From CAWHNT01 sp963830775 (lineage in GTDB: Bacteria; Pseudomonadota; Alphaproteobacteria; Geminicoccales; Geminicoccaceae), in assembly GCA_963830775.1 (NCBI GenBank), contig CAWHNT010000038.1, forward strand, positions 110,903-174,902: a stretch of 64,000 nucleotides of DNA, given 5' to 3'. The translations under genes were made by a program, and so were the position numbers. Numbering within the stretch: position 1 is the stretch's first letter; each line of letters opens with the position of its first letter. Below are positions 9,322-18,926 of this stretch, one piece after another. Under the pieces are notes generated by a model. It had not been told where the DNA came from. It searched no databases and saw only the letters and a program-made list of their open reading frames with translations.

Positions 9322-10263
9322 TCACCGAGCCGGCGACGACCGCCTGTCCAGCGCCCACAGCACGCCGCCGAACGCCGCGACCAGGGTGATGACGATACGC
9401 CGCAGCAGCGCCGCTGCGAGTGCCACCTCGTGATCGAGGCCCGCATGCCCGTAAAGGACGACGAAGGCGCCCTCGCTCAAGCCGATACCGTTCACCGAGA
9501 GTGGGAGAGCGCTGATCATCATGATCAGCGGGGTCACGAGGAGTGCCGTAAGAAGGTCGACGTTCCCGCCGACCGCGCGGATCACAAAGTACTGGAACAG
9601 TGCCAGAAGGCAGTTGAAGAGCAGCGAGAGCCCGCATGTGACAGCGAGGGCCCACGTCTTGCTTCGGTAGGAGGAGAGCGCGGCCAGGAAGGCTGTGCTC
9701 GTCTTCCGGATGGCGCCTGCCGCCGCCGGCAGCGGCAGGCGTGCGACGAGGGCGCGAGCCTTCCAGGCCAGCAGGGCTAGAGCGCCCAGGGCGAGCAGGC
9801 CGGCGATGCCGGTGGCCCCCGAAAGCCGGCCGTCAGCCAGGAGACCCGGGGCCGCCACCGCCGAGGCGATCCCAAGCGCGACGACCGTGGCCAGCCCGGT
9901 CGCCCGCTCGACGACCATGCTGGCGGCGACGGGCCCCGTCCCGCCTACGTGTCGGGCAAGGGCAAGGCGGACCACGTCGCCCCCGACGTTGGATGGCAAG
10001 AGGCTGCTGAAGAACGCGCCGATCCAATAGAAGCGCAGCGCCACGAGGAAGGGCACGCGGGGGGCGATCACGGCCAGCAGCGCCTGCCAGCGCCAGGCCG
10101 AGAGCGCCAGGCCCGCAAGGTTGACCAGGACGGCCAGGGCGGTCCAACCGAGCGCAAGATTCGACAGATGTTCTAGCGCCTTCCGCCAGTCCAGGAGGAG
10201 GAGCAGCGCCGCCACGAGCCCCAGCGAGAGGCCGATCTTGGCGATCCAGAGAACTCTTGACAC
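9322..10263 (-). CDS. Flippase-like integral membrane protein (LPG synthase TM / YbhN family)
   Basis: About 313 residues with seven or eight hydrophobic helices. The family signature LPSNVGGDVVRL is present near residue 90, and the C-terminal half has the SVNGIGLSEGAFVVLY pattern seen in YbhN/AglD-like proteins. Members are implied in lipid or isoprenoid-linked sugar transport, or as the membrane half of lysyl-phosphatidylglycerol synthases; the catalytic cytosolic domain of the latter is absent here. GTG at 10263 with GGGGAAT upstream is chosen; an in-frame ATG at 10347 would add an unlikely Arg-rich head. It is transcribed toward the PaaK-like gene. Confidence 0.75.
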   Translation of the reverse strand: MSRVLWIAKIGLSLGLVAALLLLLDWRKALEHLSNLALGWTALAVLVNLAGLALSAWRWQALLAVIAPRVPFLVALRFYWIGAFFSSLLPSNVGGDVVRLALARHVGGTGPVAASMVVERATGLATVVALGIASAVAAPGLLADGRLSGATGIAGLLALGALALLAWKARALVARLPLPAAAGAIRKTSTAFLAALSSYRSKTWALAVTCGLSLLFNCLLALFQYFVIRAVGGNVDLLTALLVTPLIMMISALPLSVNGIGLSEGAFVVLYGHAGLDHEVALAAALLRRIVITLVAAFGGVLWALDRRSSPAR

Positions 10264-10494
10264 CGATTCCCCAAGCGGGCCGCGCCGGCGGCGGTACCTG
10301 AAGCCATCTCGTGCGGGCCTGCCCGGAGTGCCAGCCGCCGCCCGCACACGAGGAGCCGAACAAAGTGGCCGGCCGGCACGCGGCCAGCCACCCCGGTGCC
10401 GTGCGGCCGCCGGTACCCTGCCGTGCCGTAGCCGAACACGGCCGTCCGGCCAAGCGGCTACTTGAAGCGCCCAGGATCCAACGCCCGTGCAGTC

Positions 10495-11978
10495 TCAGCC
10501 GATCCCGCCCAGGCTCACATACTTGACCTCGAGATACTCCTCGATCCCGTACTTCGAGCCCTCGCGGCCCATGCCGCTCTCCTTCACCCCGCCAAAGGGC
10601 GCCACCTCGACCGAGATCACCCCGTCGTTCACGCCGACCAGGCCCACCTCCAGGGCCTCGGCCACGCGGAACACGCGGGCGAGGTCGCGGGCGTAGAAGT
10701 AGCCGGCAAGGCCGACATCGCTGTCGTTGGCGAGGCGGATCGCCTCCTCCTCGGTCTCGAAGCGGAAGAGCGGGGCCACGGGGCCGAAGGTCTCCTCGTG
10801 CGCGAGCTTCATCGTGGCGTCGCAGGGGGCCAGCACGGTGGGCTCGTAGAAGAGGCCGCCCTTGCGCGTGGCGCTTGCCGCCGGTGACGACCTTGGCGCC
10901 CTTCGCGAGCGCGTCCTTGACGTGCTCCTCGACCTTGTCGACGGCGGCCTGATCGATCAGCGGGCCGACCGTGGTGCCGGCGTCGAGCCCGGCGCCCACC
11001 TTCAGCTTGCCGACGGCGGCCGAATACTTCTGCGCGAAAGCGTCGAAGACACCCGCCTGGACATAGATCCGGTTGGTGCAGACGCAGGTCTGGCCCGCGT
11101 TCCTGAACTTGCAGGCGATCGCCCCCTCCACCGCCTTGTCGATGTCGGCATCGTCGAAGACGATGAACGGCGCGTGGCCGCCCAGCTCCATGCTGACCCG
11201 CTTGACCGTGTCGGCACACTGCTTGAGCAGGATCTTGCCCACGGCAGTCGAGCCCGTGAACGAGACCTTGCGCACGGTCTTGTTGGTGCAGAGCTCGGTG
11301 CCGATCGTCCCCGCACTGCCGGTGACGACGTTGAGCACACCCTTGGGCAGGCCGGCGCGCTCGGCGAGCTCGGCCATCGCCAGCGCCGAGAACGGCGTGG
11401 CGCTCGCGGGCTTGACCACCATGGTGCAGCCGGCCGCCAGCGCCGGTGCCGCCTTCCTGGTGATCATGGCGATCGGGAAGTTCCAGGGCGTGATCGCGGC
11501 GCACACGCCCACGGGCTGCTTCAGCACCAGGATCCGGCGCGAGCCCACGGTCTGCGGGATGACATCGCCATAGACCCGCTTGGCTTCCTCCGCGAACCAC
11601 TCGATGAACGAGGCGCCATAGGCCACCTCGCCCTTCGAACTCGGCCAGCGGCTTGCCCTGCTCGCGCGTCATCAGGATCGCCAAGTCATCCTGTGCGTCC
11701 ATGATCAGCTCGAACCAGCGGCGCAGGACGGCGGCCCGCTCCTTGGCCGTCTTGGCCCGCCAGGCCGGCAGCGCCGCCTCGGCCGCGGCGATCGCACGCC
11801 GCACCTCCTCCACACCCAGGCTCGGCACGGTGCCCACCGTCTCGCCCGTGGCCGGATCGGTCACCGTGATCGTCTTCTTGCTGTCCGCGTCGATCCAGCT
11901 CCCGCCGACATAGCACTGCTGCCGCAGCAGCCGCGGGTCGTCGAGCTGGACACGCATGGACTTGAGCGCGATGGCCAT
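10495..11978 (-). pseudogene. gabD: Succinate-semialdehyde dehydrogenase with two +1 frameshifts
   Basis: NAD(P)-dependent aldehyde dehydrogenase of the GabD type, oxidising succinate semialdehyde in GABA breakdown. Seen are TPWNFPIAMITRK, the FTGSTAVGK dinucleotide site, the general base in SMELGGHAPF and the catalytic cysteine in GQTCVCTNR, then a standard C terminus with PFGGVKESGMGREG. Frames break at about 11638 (an extra T making TTCGAA) and at 10864 (an extra base between HA and KGGLFYEP). Removing both leaves 494 codons, the usual length. The ATG at 11978 begins MAIALKSMRV. Both breaks look like isolated single-base insertions. Confidence 0.88.
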
Positions 11979-12167
11979 GATCCGAGGACTCCCCCATGCA
12001 GAAAAGGGCCGCTGCCGCGGCCGCCGGCTTGGGGCAGAGGATGGGGACACGGGCGCGTGCCCGCAAGGTGGCTGCCACCGCGAGCAGGGTCCGGCGACGT
12101 GGCATCTCGGCCATAGTCCCCCTGGGCATCGTGGTTTACGCTCGTGCAAACGAGGGATGCCCCCGCC

Positions 12168-15100
12168 ATGCCAGCTCGTCGTTGGCTCGCCGTCATGCTG
12201 CTAGCGGCGCTGCCGGTCGGTGCTGAGGCCCAGGAGCGGTGCGAGACCGTGGCCGGGCGGGTCGTCGCCCTCGAGGACGTGGTCGAGGTGGCGCGCGGTG
12301 CCGGCGGATGGCGGGCGCTGGCCGAAGGCGACACGGTCTGTGCCGGCGAGGTGCTCCGCGCCGGGGATGCCGGCCAGGGTGCGGTCCTCCTCGAGAGCGG
12401 CACGGTGCTCCGCCTCAACCGCGGCACTACGCTTCGTATCGAGCCTTCCGCCGGCGACGGCCGCACGGTGCTCAATCTCCTCTCCGGCCTGATCAGCCTC
12501 TTCAACCGCCGGCCGCACGCGCTGGAGGTCGACACCGCCTTCGCCAACGCCGCCGTCGAGGGCACCGAGTTCACGGTCGAGGCCACGGCCGACCGCTCGC
12601 ACGTCGTGGTGCTGGAGGGCCGCGTGCGGGTGAGCAACCCGCAAGGTGAGGTGCAGCTCGCGGCGGGGCAGGCGGCCGTGGCCGTGCAGGGCCGGGCACC
12701 CGAGCTCGAGATCGCCGTCCGCCCTCGCGACGCGGTCCGCTGGGCACTCTACTACCCGCCGATCGGCACGCAGGAGCTGGCGGCGGATGCGCCGGCCGGT
12801 CTCCAGGAGGCCGCACGTCTCGCCGGCACCGGCGAGCGCGCGGCGGCGCTCACAGCCCTGGAGCAGGTCCCCACCCCGGCGCGGGACGGAAGCTGGCAGG
12901 CACTGCGGGCCGAGCTGCTGCTGGGCCTCGGCCGTCCGCAGGAGGCCGACCAGGCCCTGGCCGCAGCCGCGGACGACCCCGACGCGCTGGCGCTGCGTGC
13001 CGTGATGGCGGTGGCGCGGAACGAGAAGGAGCCGGCCCTGGCGGCAGCCCGCCGGGCAGTGGAGCTGGCCCCGCGCAACGCCCGCGCGCACCTCGCCCTC
13101 TCCTACGCGGCGCAGGCCTCGTTCGACATCCCGCTCGCACGGCAGGCGCTCGAGGCCGCGGTCCAGGCGAGCCCGAACGAGGCGCTGGTCTGGGCGCGGC
13201 TGGCCGAGGTGGAGCTGATGCAGGGCGATGTCCGCGCTGCCAAGCGGGCCGCCGAGCGGGCCACCGCACTCGACCCGGCCAACGCCCGCGCCCAGTCCGT
13301 GGCCGGCTACGTGGCCCTGGCCCGCCTCGACACCCGGACCGCCAGGGCGGCTTTCGCCCGCGCGATCGACCGGGACCCGTTCGCCGCCCTCCCCCGCCTG
13401 GGCCAGGGCCTGGCCACGATCCGCGACGGCGACCTCGCGGCAGGGCGCCAGATGCTCGAGCTCGCCGTGGCCCTCGACCCCAGCGATCCGCTCCTGCGGA
13501 GCTATCTCGGCAAGGCCTATTTCGAGGAAGGCAGCTACCGCATCGCGTCGGACGAGCTTGCCACCGCCAAGGAGCTCGACCCCAACGACCCCACCCCCTG
13601 GCTCTACGACGCGATCACCAAGCAGCTCACCAACCGCCCGATCGAGGGCCTGCGCGACCTGGAGAAGGCGACCGAGCTCAACGACAACCGCGCCGTCTAC
13701 CGCTCGCGGCTCCTGCTCGACCAGGACCGCGGCACGCGCAGCGTCGGGCTCGGCCGCGTCTACCAGGACCTCGGCTTCGAGCAGCTCGGCATCAACGAGG
13801 CCAGCCGCTCGCTCCTGCTCGACAACGCCAATGCCGGGGCGCACCGGTTCCTGGCCGACCTCTATTCGCAGCAGCCGCGCTCGGAGCTCGCCTATTTCAG
13901 CGAGCGCCTGCAGACCCTGCTCCTGCAGCCGCCCTCGCGCACGCCGGTCTCGCCCCGCCTCGCCCTCTCCGACCTCAGCGAGATCGCCCGCCCCGGCTTC
14001 GGGGCCGGCAGCTTCAACGAGTTCAGCTCGCTCTTCGACCGCAACGGCATCGCCTTCAACGGCAATGGCCGGGTCGGCAGCAACGAGACCCGCAACGGCG
14101 AGGCCATCGTCTCGGCCCTGGCCGACAACGTGGCGCTCAGCGCCGGCGTGCTGAAGTCCGAGAACGACGGCTTCCGCGACAATGACGAGCTCCGGCTCGA
14201 GGTCGCCGACGTGTTCGGGCAGGTGGCCCTCAGCCCCGAGCTCAGCCTCCAGGCCGAGTACCGCTCCCGCGAGCTGGACCGCGGCTCGCTCGCGTTCGAC
14301 CTCGATCCGGACCGCCGCGACGAGACGGAGAAGGCGAACGTCAACCAGGAGGCGGCCCGGGTCGGCCTGCACTACGCCCCGGCGCCCGGGCACGACCTGC
14401 TCGTCTCCGCGGCCTACGGCGACCGCAACACCGAGGACAGCTTCGAGATCCCGTTCATCGTCCCGATCGAGATCGAGACGCCGACGGACGAGCAGGGCCG
14501 GCAGCTCGAGGTCCAGCATCGCTGGCAGATGCCGGGCCTCGGCATCATCGCCGGTGTCGGCGACTACGACTTCGATCTCGAGCAGTCGGACGTCCCGGAC
14601 GACTACCGGCAGCGCTTCGGCTATGTCAGGACCAACCTCCAGCTGCTGCCGAGCCTGACCGCGATCTTCGGCGTCGGCATCGACGACTACCGCGACACCC
14701 AGCTCGACATCGACAAGACCGAGATCGACCCGCTGGCGGGGCTGGTGTTCCAGCCTCTGGACGACCTGACGCTGCGTGCGGGCTACTCGGAGCAGCGCAA
14801 GCAGCGTCTGGTGGCGAACGAGTCCATCGTGCCGACCGAGATCGCCGGCCTGAACCGGCTCTTCGACGACCCGAACGGCACCCGGTCCCGCCTCTACGGC
14901 CTGGGCCTCGACGCCCGCCTGCACCGCGACGCTGCCGGCCGCGTCGACCTCTATGGCGGGCTCGAGGTCAGGCGGCGGAACCTCGACCGGCCGTACCAGG
15001 AAACGGACCTCTCGACCGGCGAGCAGTACACGGCGGTCGACGACATGCGCGAGGACCGCGTGGCGGGCTACCTCTATGCACTCCCCTCCAAGCGGATCGC

Positions 15101-15479
15101 CGTCGGCAGCGAGCCCAGCTTCGAGACCACCCGTTGCGAGAACTCCTGCGATCCTGTCCGGGACCTCGATACCTGGGTGCTGCCGTTCGACATCCGCTAC
15201 TTCGACCCTTCGGGTTTCCTTGCGGCCGCCCAGTATAGCCGGGTGCAACAGGAGGTTGAGCGCCCGGGCGGGGCCGAGGACAGCGAGTCGTTCGGCGTCG
15301 TCAATGTCGGGGCCGGCTGGCGCTTCCCGCGGCAGGCCGGCGCCGTTCTACTGGAAGTACGCAATCTGCTGAGCGAGAACTTCGACTATCAAGACGACCG
15401 CTTCAGGGCTACTGACCCCCTTCAATCCCCTTACGTGCCCGAGCGGCAGTTTTTCGTTTCATTGCAGCTGAGTTTTTGA
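12168..15479 (+). CDS. FecR-TPR-beta-barrel fusion outer-membrane protein
   Basis: An unusual 1,103-residue protein. A signal peptide (LAVMLLAALPVGAEA) is followed by a FecR-like domain to about residue 170 (with VLLESGTVLRLNRGT and AAVEGTEFTVEA), then a tetratricopeptide array from about 215 to 560 (repeated A-x-x-LDP-x-NA units), then a C-terminal region of about 500 residues with alternating amphipathic strands, a TonB-receptor-like barrel without a plug, ending in the aromatic residue expected of an outer-membrane barrel (SLQLSF). ATG at 12168 is preferred to GTG at 12144 because it starts the signal peptide and follows GAGGG. A small secreted protein follows at 36 bases. No precise function can be assigned. 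Confidence 0.8.
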   Translation: MPARRWLAVMLLAALPVGAEAQERCETVAGRVVALEDVVEVARGAGGWRALAEGDTVCAGEVLRAGDAGQGAVLLESGTVLRLNRGTTLRIEPSAGDGRTVLNLLSGLISLFNRRPHALEVDTAFANAAVEGTEFTVEATADRSHVVVLEGRVRVSNPQGEVQLAAGQAAVAVQGRAPELEIAVRPRDAVRWALYYPPIGTQELAADAPAGLQEAARLAGTGERAAALTALEQVPTPARDGSWQALRAELLLGLGRPQEADQALAAAADDPDALALRAVMAVARNEKEPALAAARRAVELAPRNARAHLALSYAAQASFDIPLARQALEAAVQASPNEALVWARLAEVELMQGDVRAAKRAAERATALDPANARAQSVAGYVALARLDTRTARAAFARAIDRDPFAALPRLGQGLATIRDGDLAAGRQMLELAVALDPSDPLLRSYLGKAYFEEGSYRIASDELATAKELDPNDPTPWLYDAITKQLTNRPIEGLRDLEKATELNDNRAVYRSRLLLDQDRGTRSVGLGRVYQDLGFEQLGINEASRSLLLDNANAGAHRFLADLYSQQPRSELAYFSERLQTLLLQPPSRTPVSPRLALSDLSEIARPGFGAGSFNEFSSLFDRNGIAFNGNGRVGSNETRNGEAIVSALADNVALSAGVLKSENDGFRDNDELRLEVADVFGQVALSPELSLQAEYRSRELDRGSLAFDLDPDRRDETEKANVNQEAARVGLHYAPAPGHDLLVSAAYGDRNTEDSFEIPFIVPIEIETPTDEQGRQLEVQHRWQMPGLGIIAGVGDYDFDLEQSDVPDDYRQRFGYVRTNLQLLPSLTAIFGVGIDDYRDTQLDIDKTEIDPLAGLVFQPLDDLTLRAGYSEQRKQRLVANESIVPTEIAGLNRLFDDPNGTRSRLYGLGLDARLHRDAAGRVDLYGGLEVRRRNLDRPYQETDLSTGEQYTAVDDMREDRVAGYLYALPSKRIAVGSEPSFETTRCENSCDPVRDLDTWVLPFDIRYFDPSGFLAAAQYSRVQQEVERPGGAEDSESFGVVNVGAGWRFPRQAGAVLLEVRNLLSENFDYQDDRFRATDPLQSPYVPERQFFVSLQLSF

Positions 15480-15515
15480 TACCGGAATAGGATGAGTGGG
15501 AAAGGGAGAAACAAC

Positions 15516-15908
15516 ATGCGTCGTGAATTGCAGCCGGCTGGCCACCTGCATCGCTGGTTCATGCTCGCGCTTGTGCTCGGTGCAGTCATCGCCGTAGGCG
15601 GCACCGCCAATGCTCAGCAGGCCGATACCGGGAAGAAAGCAGCCAAGGAAGAGCTGCTGCCGGAGAGATTGAAGTTCAAGATCGATCTGATCGAGAAGGA
15701 TGTCGGGAGCAGCAAGACTGTCGATGTGAAGATCAAGGACAAAGATGGCAATGAGGCTCAGACCACCGCAGATGTGGCCGAGATCGCAAGAGACAAGATC
15801 TACGATACTGTAACACTCGTCATCACAAGGTACGAGGGATCCAACTGCACGAGGGTTTGCAAGGTATTGTCCAACGGCACAACAAGCTGCTACAAGATCT
15901 GCAATTGA
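15516..15908 (+). CDS. Small secreted protein with a CX3C-X9-CX3C motif
   Basis: About 130 residues: a signal peptide (FMLALVLGAVIAVGGTANA), a Lys- and Glu-rich body, and a C terminus with four cysteines as CTRVC, nine residues, then CYKIC. The pairs could form disulfides in the periplasm. ATG at 15516 follows GGGAGAAACAAC; an upstream in-frame ATG at 15492 lacks an SD. It sits between the barrel fusion (36 bases) and the importer genes (25 bases) on the same strand, so it is probably in one transcript. Its base composition is visibly less GC-rich than its neighbours, hinting at later acquisition. I recognise no family. Confidence 0.7.
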   Translation: MRRELQPAGHLHRWFMLALVLGAVIAVGGTANAQQADTGKKAAKEELLPERLKFKIDLIEKDVGSSKTVDVKIKDKDGNEAQTTADVAEIARDKIYDTVTLVITRYEGSNCTRVCKVLSNGTTSCYKICN

Positions 15909-15933
15909 CCGCAGACGAGGATCGCGGGGCGTA

Positions 15934-16866
15934 GTGAGCGCAATCTTGGCTGAGTCGCCGGCGGACGGCCGCGGCGCGGTTCGGCCAGGCTTTCGGCACT
16001 GGGCAGGTCGCAGCCGCACGCTGCCGATTCTGACCGTCCTCGTGGTCCTGGCCCTCCTCTGGTACGCGGGCGCCGTCTGGCTGAACGCGCCGCAGCTCAT
16101 CGACCGCTACGGCCGCGCCAAGACGCCCTGGACCACCGGCCAGCTCGTGCAGGATGCCTGGGCCATGGACCGGCCGGTGCTGCCCGCACCGCATCAGGTG
16201 CTGGTCGAGCTGCGCAAGACAGTGCTGGAGGTGGCCCCCAGCTCCAGGCGCTCGCTCCTCTACCACGGCTGGGTCACGCTCTCCTCGGCCATGCTGGGCT
16301 TCGTGCTGGGGACCGCCCTCGGCTGCGTGCTGGCGCTGGGCATCGTGCAGGTGCCCACGCTCGACCGCTCGCTGATGCCCTGGATCATCGCCTCGCAGAC
16401 GATCCCGATCCTGGCCATCGCGCCCATGATCGTCGTCGTCCTGGGCTCGCTCGGGCTCACCGGCCTCGTCCCCAAGGCCCTGATCTCCACCTACTTGTGC
16501 TTCTTCCCGGTGGCGATCGGGATGGTGAAGGGCCTGCGCTCGCCCGAGCCCCTGCAGCTCGACCTCATGCGCACCTACAGCGCCAGCGAGGGCCAGGTGG
16601 TGCGCCTTCTCCGCCTGCCGGCCTCGCTGCCGTTCCTGTTCGCGAGCCTGAAGGTGGGCGTTGCCATCAGCGTCGTGGGTGCGATCGTGGGCGAGCTGCC
16701 GACCGGCGCCCAGGCCGGCCTGGGTGCGCGGCTGCTGACCGGCTCCTACTACGGCCAGACGGTGCAGATCTGGGCCGCCCTGGTGGCGGCCTCGCTGCTC
16801 TCGGGCGTGCTCGTGGCCCTGGTCGGCCTCGCCCAGCGGCTCGCCTTGCGGCACGCCCCGCCGTGA
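15934..16866 (+). CDS. ABC importer permease, NitT/TauT-like
   Basis: A 310-residue inner-membrane permease of the SsuC/ThiX class. After a soluble head come about six helices; the coupling-helix EAA loop is seen as LMRTYSASEGQVVRLLRLPA followed by SLPFLFASLKVG, which docks on the ATPase. The start GTG at 15934 is the only good start after the small secreted gene. Its stop overlaps the start of the next permease in GTGA, so a heterodimeric permease is likely. No ATPase gene is in the cluster. Confidence 0.88.
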   Translation: MSAILAESPADGRGAVRPGFRHWAGRSRTLPILTVLVVLALLWYAGAVWLNAPQLIDRYGRAKTPWTTGQLVQDAWAMDRPVLPAPHQVLVELRKTVLEVAPSSRRSLLYHGWVTLSSAMLGFVLGTALGCVLALGIVQVPTLDRSLMPWIIASQTIPILAIAPMIVVVLGSLGLTGLVPKALISTYLCFFPVAIGMVKGLRSPEPLQLDLMRTYSASEGQVVRLLRLPASLPFLFASLKVGVAISVVGAIVGELPTGAQAGLGARLLTGSYYGQTVQIWAALVAASLLSGVLVALVGLAQRLALRHAPP

Positions 16867-17789
16867 GCCGGAACGCCGTCGAAGGCCTGCTGCTCGCGGT
16901 GCTGGTTGCCGTCGGCTGCCTCATCGTCCTCAGGATGGTCCATGCGGGCGAGGCGCCGCTCTGGCTCTGGGCGCTGGTGGCAGTCCTCGCACTCCTCGCG
17001 TGGGAAGCGATGGCGCGCCTCGCCCGCCATCCGCGCGCCGCCATGCTGGTGCCGGTGCTGTTCGGCGCCTGGCTGCTCTTCCTGTGGGAGGCCGTCGTCA
17101 TCGGCTTCGGGGTGCCTCGGGTGCTTCTCCCCGCCCCCTCGGCGATCGGCGAGACGCTGGCCCGCAGCACCGTCATGCTCGCCGCCGACTTCCGCCAGAC
17201 CTTCCTGCGCGCCGTGCTGCCCGGCTGGGCCATGGGCTGCGGGGCCGGGCTGCTCACGGCCCTCCTCGTCGACCGGGTGCCGTTCCTGCAGCGCGGCCTC
17301 CTGCCGATCGGCAACCTGATCTCGGCCCTGCCGGTGGTCGGCATCGCGCCCATCATGGTGATGTGGTTCGGCTTCGACTGGCAGTCGAAGGCGGCCGTGG
17401 TCGTGGTGATGACCTTCTTCCCGATGCTGGTGAACGCCGTGGCCGGGCTCGGGGCTTCCGGCCGGATGGAGCGCGACCTGATGCGCTCCTATGCGGCGAG
17501 CTACCCGCAGACGCTGCTGATGCTGCGCCTGCCCGCGGCCCTGCCCTTCGTCTTCAACGCGCTCAAGATCAACAGCACGCTGGCGCTGATCGGCGCCATC
17601 GTCGCCGAGTTCTTCGGCACGCCGATCGTCGGCATGGGGTTCCGGATCTCGACCGAGGTCGGCAAGATGAACCTCGACCTCGTCTGGGCCACGATCGCCG
17701 TGGCTGCCCTCACCGGCTCCCTCTTCTACGGTACCCTGGCGCTCGCCGAGCGCGCGCTCACCTTCTGGCACCCCTCCTTTCGCCGCTGA
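16863..17789 (+). CDS. ABC importer permease, NitT/TauT-like, second subunit
   Basis: A 308-residue permease with the same fold as its upstream partner; its EAA loop is LMRSYAASYPQTLLMLRLPA followed by ALPFVFNALKIN. GTG at 16863 overlaps the upstream TGA (GTGA). The two paralogous permeases plus the NMT1-type binding protein downstream match the arrangement of importers for pyrimidine or thiamine precursors and related substrates. Substrate is not evident. Confidence 0.87.
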   Translation: MSRNAVEGLLLAVLVAVGCLIVLRMVHAGEAPLWLWALVAVLALLAWEAMARLARHPRAAMLVPVLFGAWLLFLWEAVVIGFGVPRVLLPAPSAIGETLARSTVMLAADFRQTFLRAVLPGWAMGCGAGLLTALLVDRVPFLQRGLLPIGNLISALPVVGIAPIMVMWFGFDWQSKAAVVVVMTFFPMLVNAVAGLGASGRMERDLMRSYAASYPQTLLMLRLPAALPFVFNALKINSTLALIGAIVAEFFGTPIVGMGFRISTEVGKMNLDLVWATIAVAALTGSLFYGTLALAERALTFWHPSFRR

Positions 17790-17830
17790 ACCTGCTATCA
17801 AGGCCGGGGCTGGAGCCAAGGAGGCAAGAG

Positions 17831-18836
17831 ATGCGAGTTGTGGCCGCCATCGCCGGGCTGACGGCGTTGTTGGGCGCAGGCGGTGCCGAGGCCGCCGACA
17901 AGCTGACGCTGCAGCTGAAATGGGTGACGCAGGCCCAGTTCGGCGGCTACTACGTCGCCAAGGACAAGGGCTTCTACGAGGAGGCCGGGCTCGACGTCGA
18001 CATCAAGCCGGGCGGCCCCGACATCGCCCCGCCGCAGGTGATCGCCGGCGGCGGTGCCGACGTGATCGTCGACTGGATGCCTTCCGCCCTCGCCACCCGC
18101 GAGAAGGGCGTCCCGCTCGTCAACATCGCCCAGGTCTTCAAGCAGTCGGGCATGATGCTGACCTGCCGCAAGGAGACCGGGATCAAGGACCCCAAGACCG
18201 ACTTCAAGGGCCGCACCCTGGGGGTCTGGTTCTACGGCAACGAGTACCCCTTCCTCTCCTGGATGGCCCATCTCGGCATCCCGACGACCGGCGGCTCCGA
18301 TGGCGTCAACGTCCTGAAGCAGGGCTTCAACGTCGACCCGCTCGCTGCAGAAGCAGGCCGACTGCATCTCGACCATGACCTACAACGAGTACTGGCAGGT
18401 CATCGACGCCGGCCTCACCCCTGAGGACCTCGTCGTCTTCAAGTACGAGGACCAGGGCGTGGCCACCCTCGAGGACGGCCTCTACGTGCTCGAGAAGAGC
18501 CTCGCCGACCCCAAGATGGTCGACAAGCTGGCCCGCTTCCTCAAGGCCTCGGTCAAGGGCTGGGAATACGCCGCCGCCAACTCCGACGAGGCCGCCACCA
18601 TCGTCCTCGACAACGACTCCACCGGCGCCCAGACCGAGCAGCACCAGAAGCGCATGATGGGCGAGATCAACAAGCTCGTGGGCCAGGGCGGCTCCAAGGG
18701 CATCGGCTACCTCGACGAAGCCGACTTCGACCGCACCGTCCAGGTCCTGCTCTCGGGCGGCTCCGACCCGGTGATCACGAAGAAGCCCGAAGGGGCGTGG
18801 TCACACGCGGTGTTCGAGGCGATGGGGAAAATGTAA
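17831..18836 (+). pseudogene. NMT1/THI5-type substrate-binding protein with one +1 frameshift
   Basis: Periplasmic binding protein of the ThiY-like class: signal peptide (AAIAGLTALLGAGGAEA), then LQLKWVTQAQFGGYYVAKDK and GFYEEAGLDVDIKPGG, typical of this family. The frame breaks at about 18343 between NVDPL and QKQADCIS; deleting one base leaves 335 codons and joins STMTYNEYWQV. ATG at 17831 has AAGGAGG. It belongs with the two upstream permeases. The ligand could be a pyrimidine such as a thiamine precursor, but no riboswitch was seen upstream, so this is only a family-level guess. Confidence 0.82.
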
Positions 18837-18850
18837 GCCTGTCCCAGGGC

Positions 18851-18871
18851 GGCCGCCGGACCACGGCGGCC
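18851..18871. terminator. GC hairpin after the binding-protein gene
   Basis: A perfect 7-bp stem GGCCGCC / GGCGGCC with a 7-base loop lies 14 bases past the importer stop. No T-run follows, so it may be a weak terminator or an RNA-stabilising hairpin that separates the importer from the BrnT promoter. Confidence 0.45.
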
Positions 18872-18878
18872 ATGCCTC

Positions 18879-18910
18879 TTGCCGCAATTGCACTGGGTTC
18901 TGTATATACT
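18879..18910 (+). promoter_or_regulatory. Promoter and palindromic operator of brnTA
   Basis: TTGCCG at 18879-18884 and TATATA at 18903-18908, 18 bases apart, form a sigma-70-like promoter in an unusually AT-rich spot. The -10 overlaps the perfect palindrome GTATATAC (18902-18909). BrnA proteins autorepress their operons, so this is a candidate operator. The brnT start is only 16 bases downstream, with no SD. Confidence 0.5.
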
Positions 18911-18926
18911 AGCGTAGCTGCGCCTG

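Noticed and set aside
12201..15248. A 1,015-residue reading frame on the minus strand through the FecR-TPR-barrel gene
   Set aside because: It is an antisense shadow of the real gene; the plus-strand frame has a signal peptide, recognised domains and a proper barrel end.
15516..15908. Homology to small Tim chaperones because of the twin CX3C
   Set aside because: Spacing is shorter than in Tim proteins and the protein is secreted from a bacterium with an unrelated body sequence.
15479..17831. A TPP riboswitch for the NMT1-type importer
   Set aside because: No CTGAGA-type thi-box sequence was seen in the gaps before or inside this cluster.
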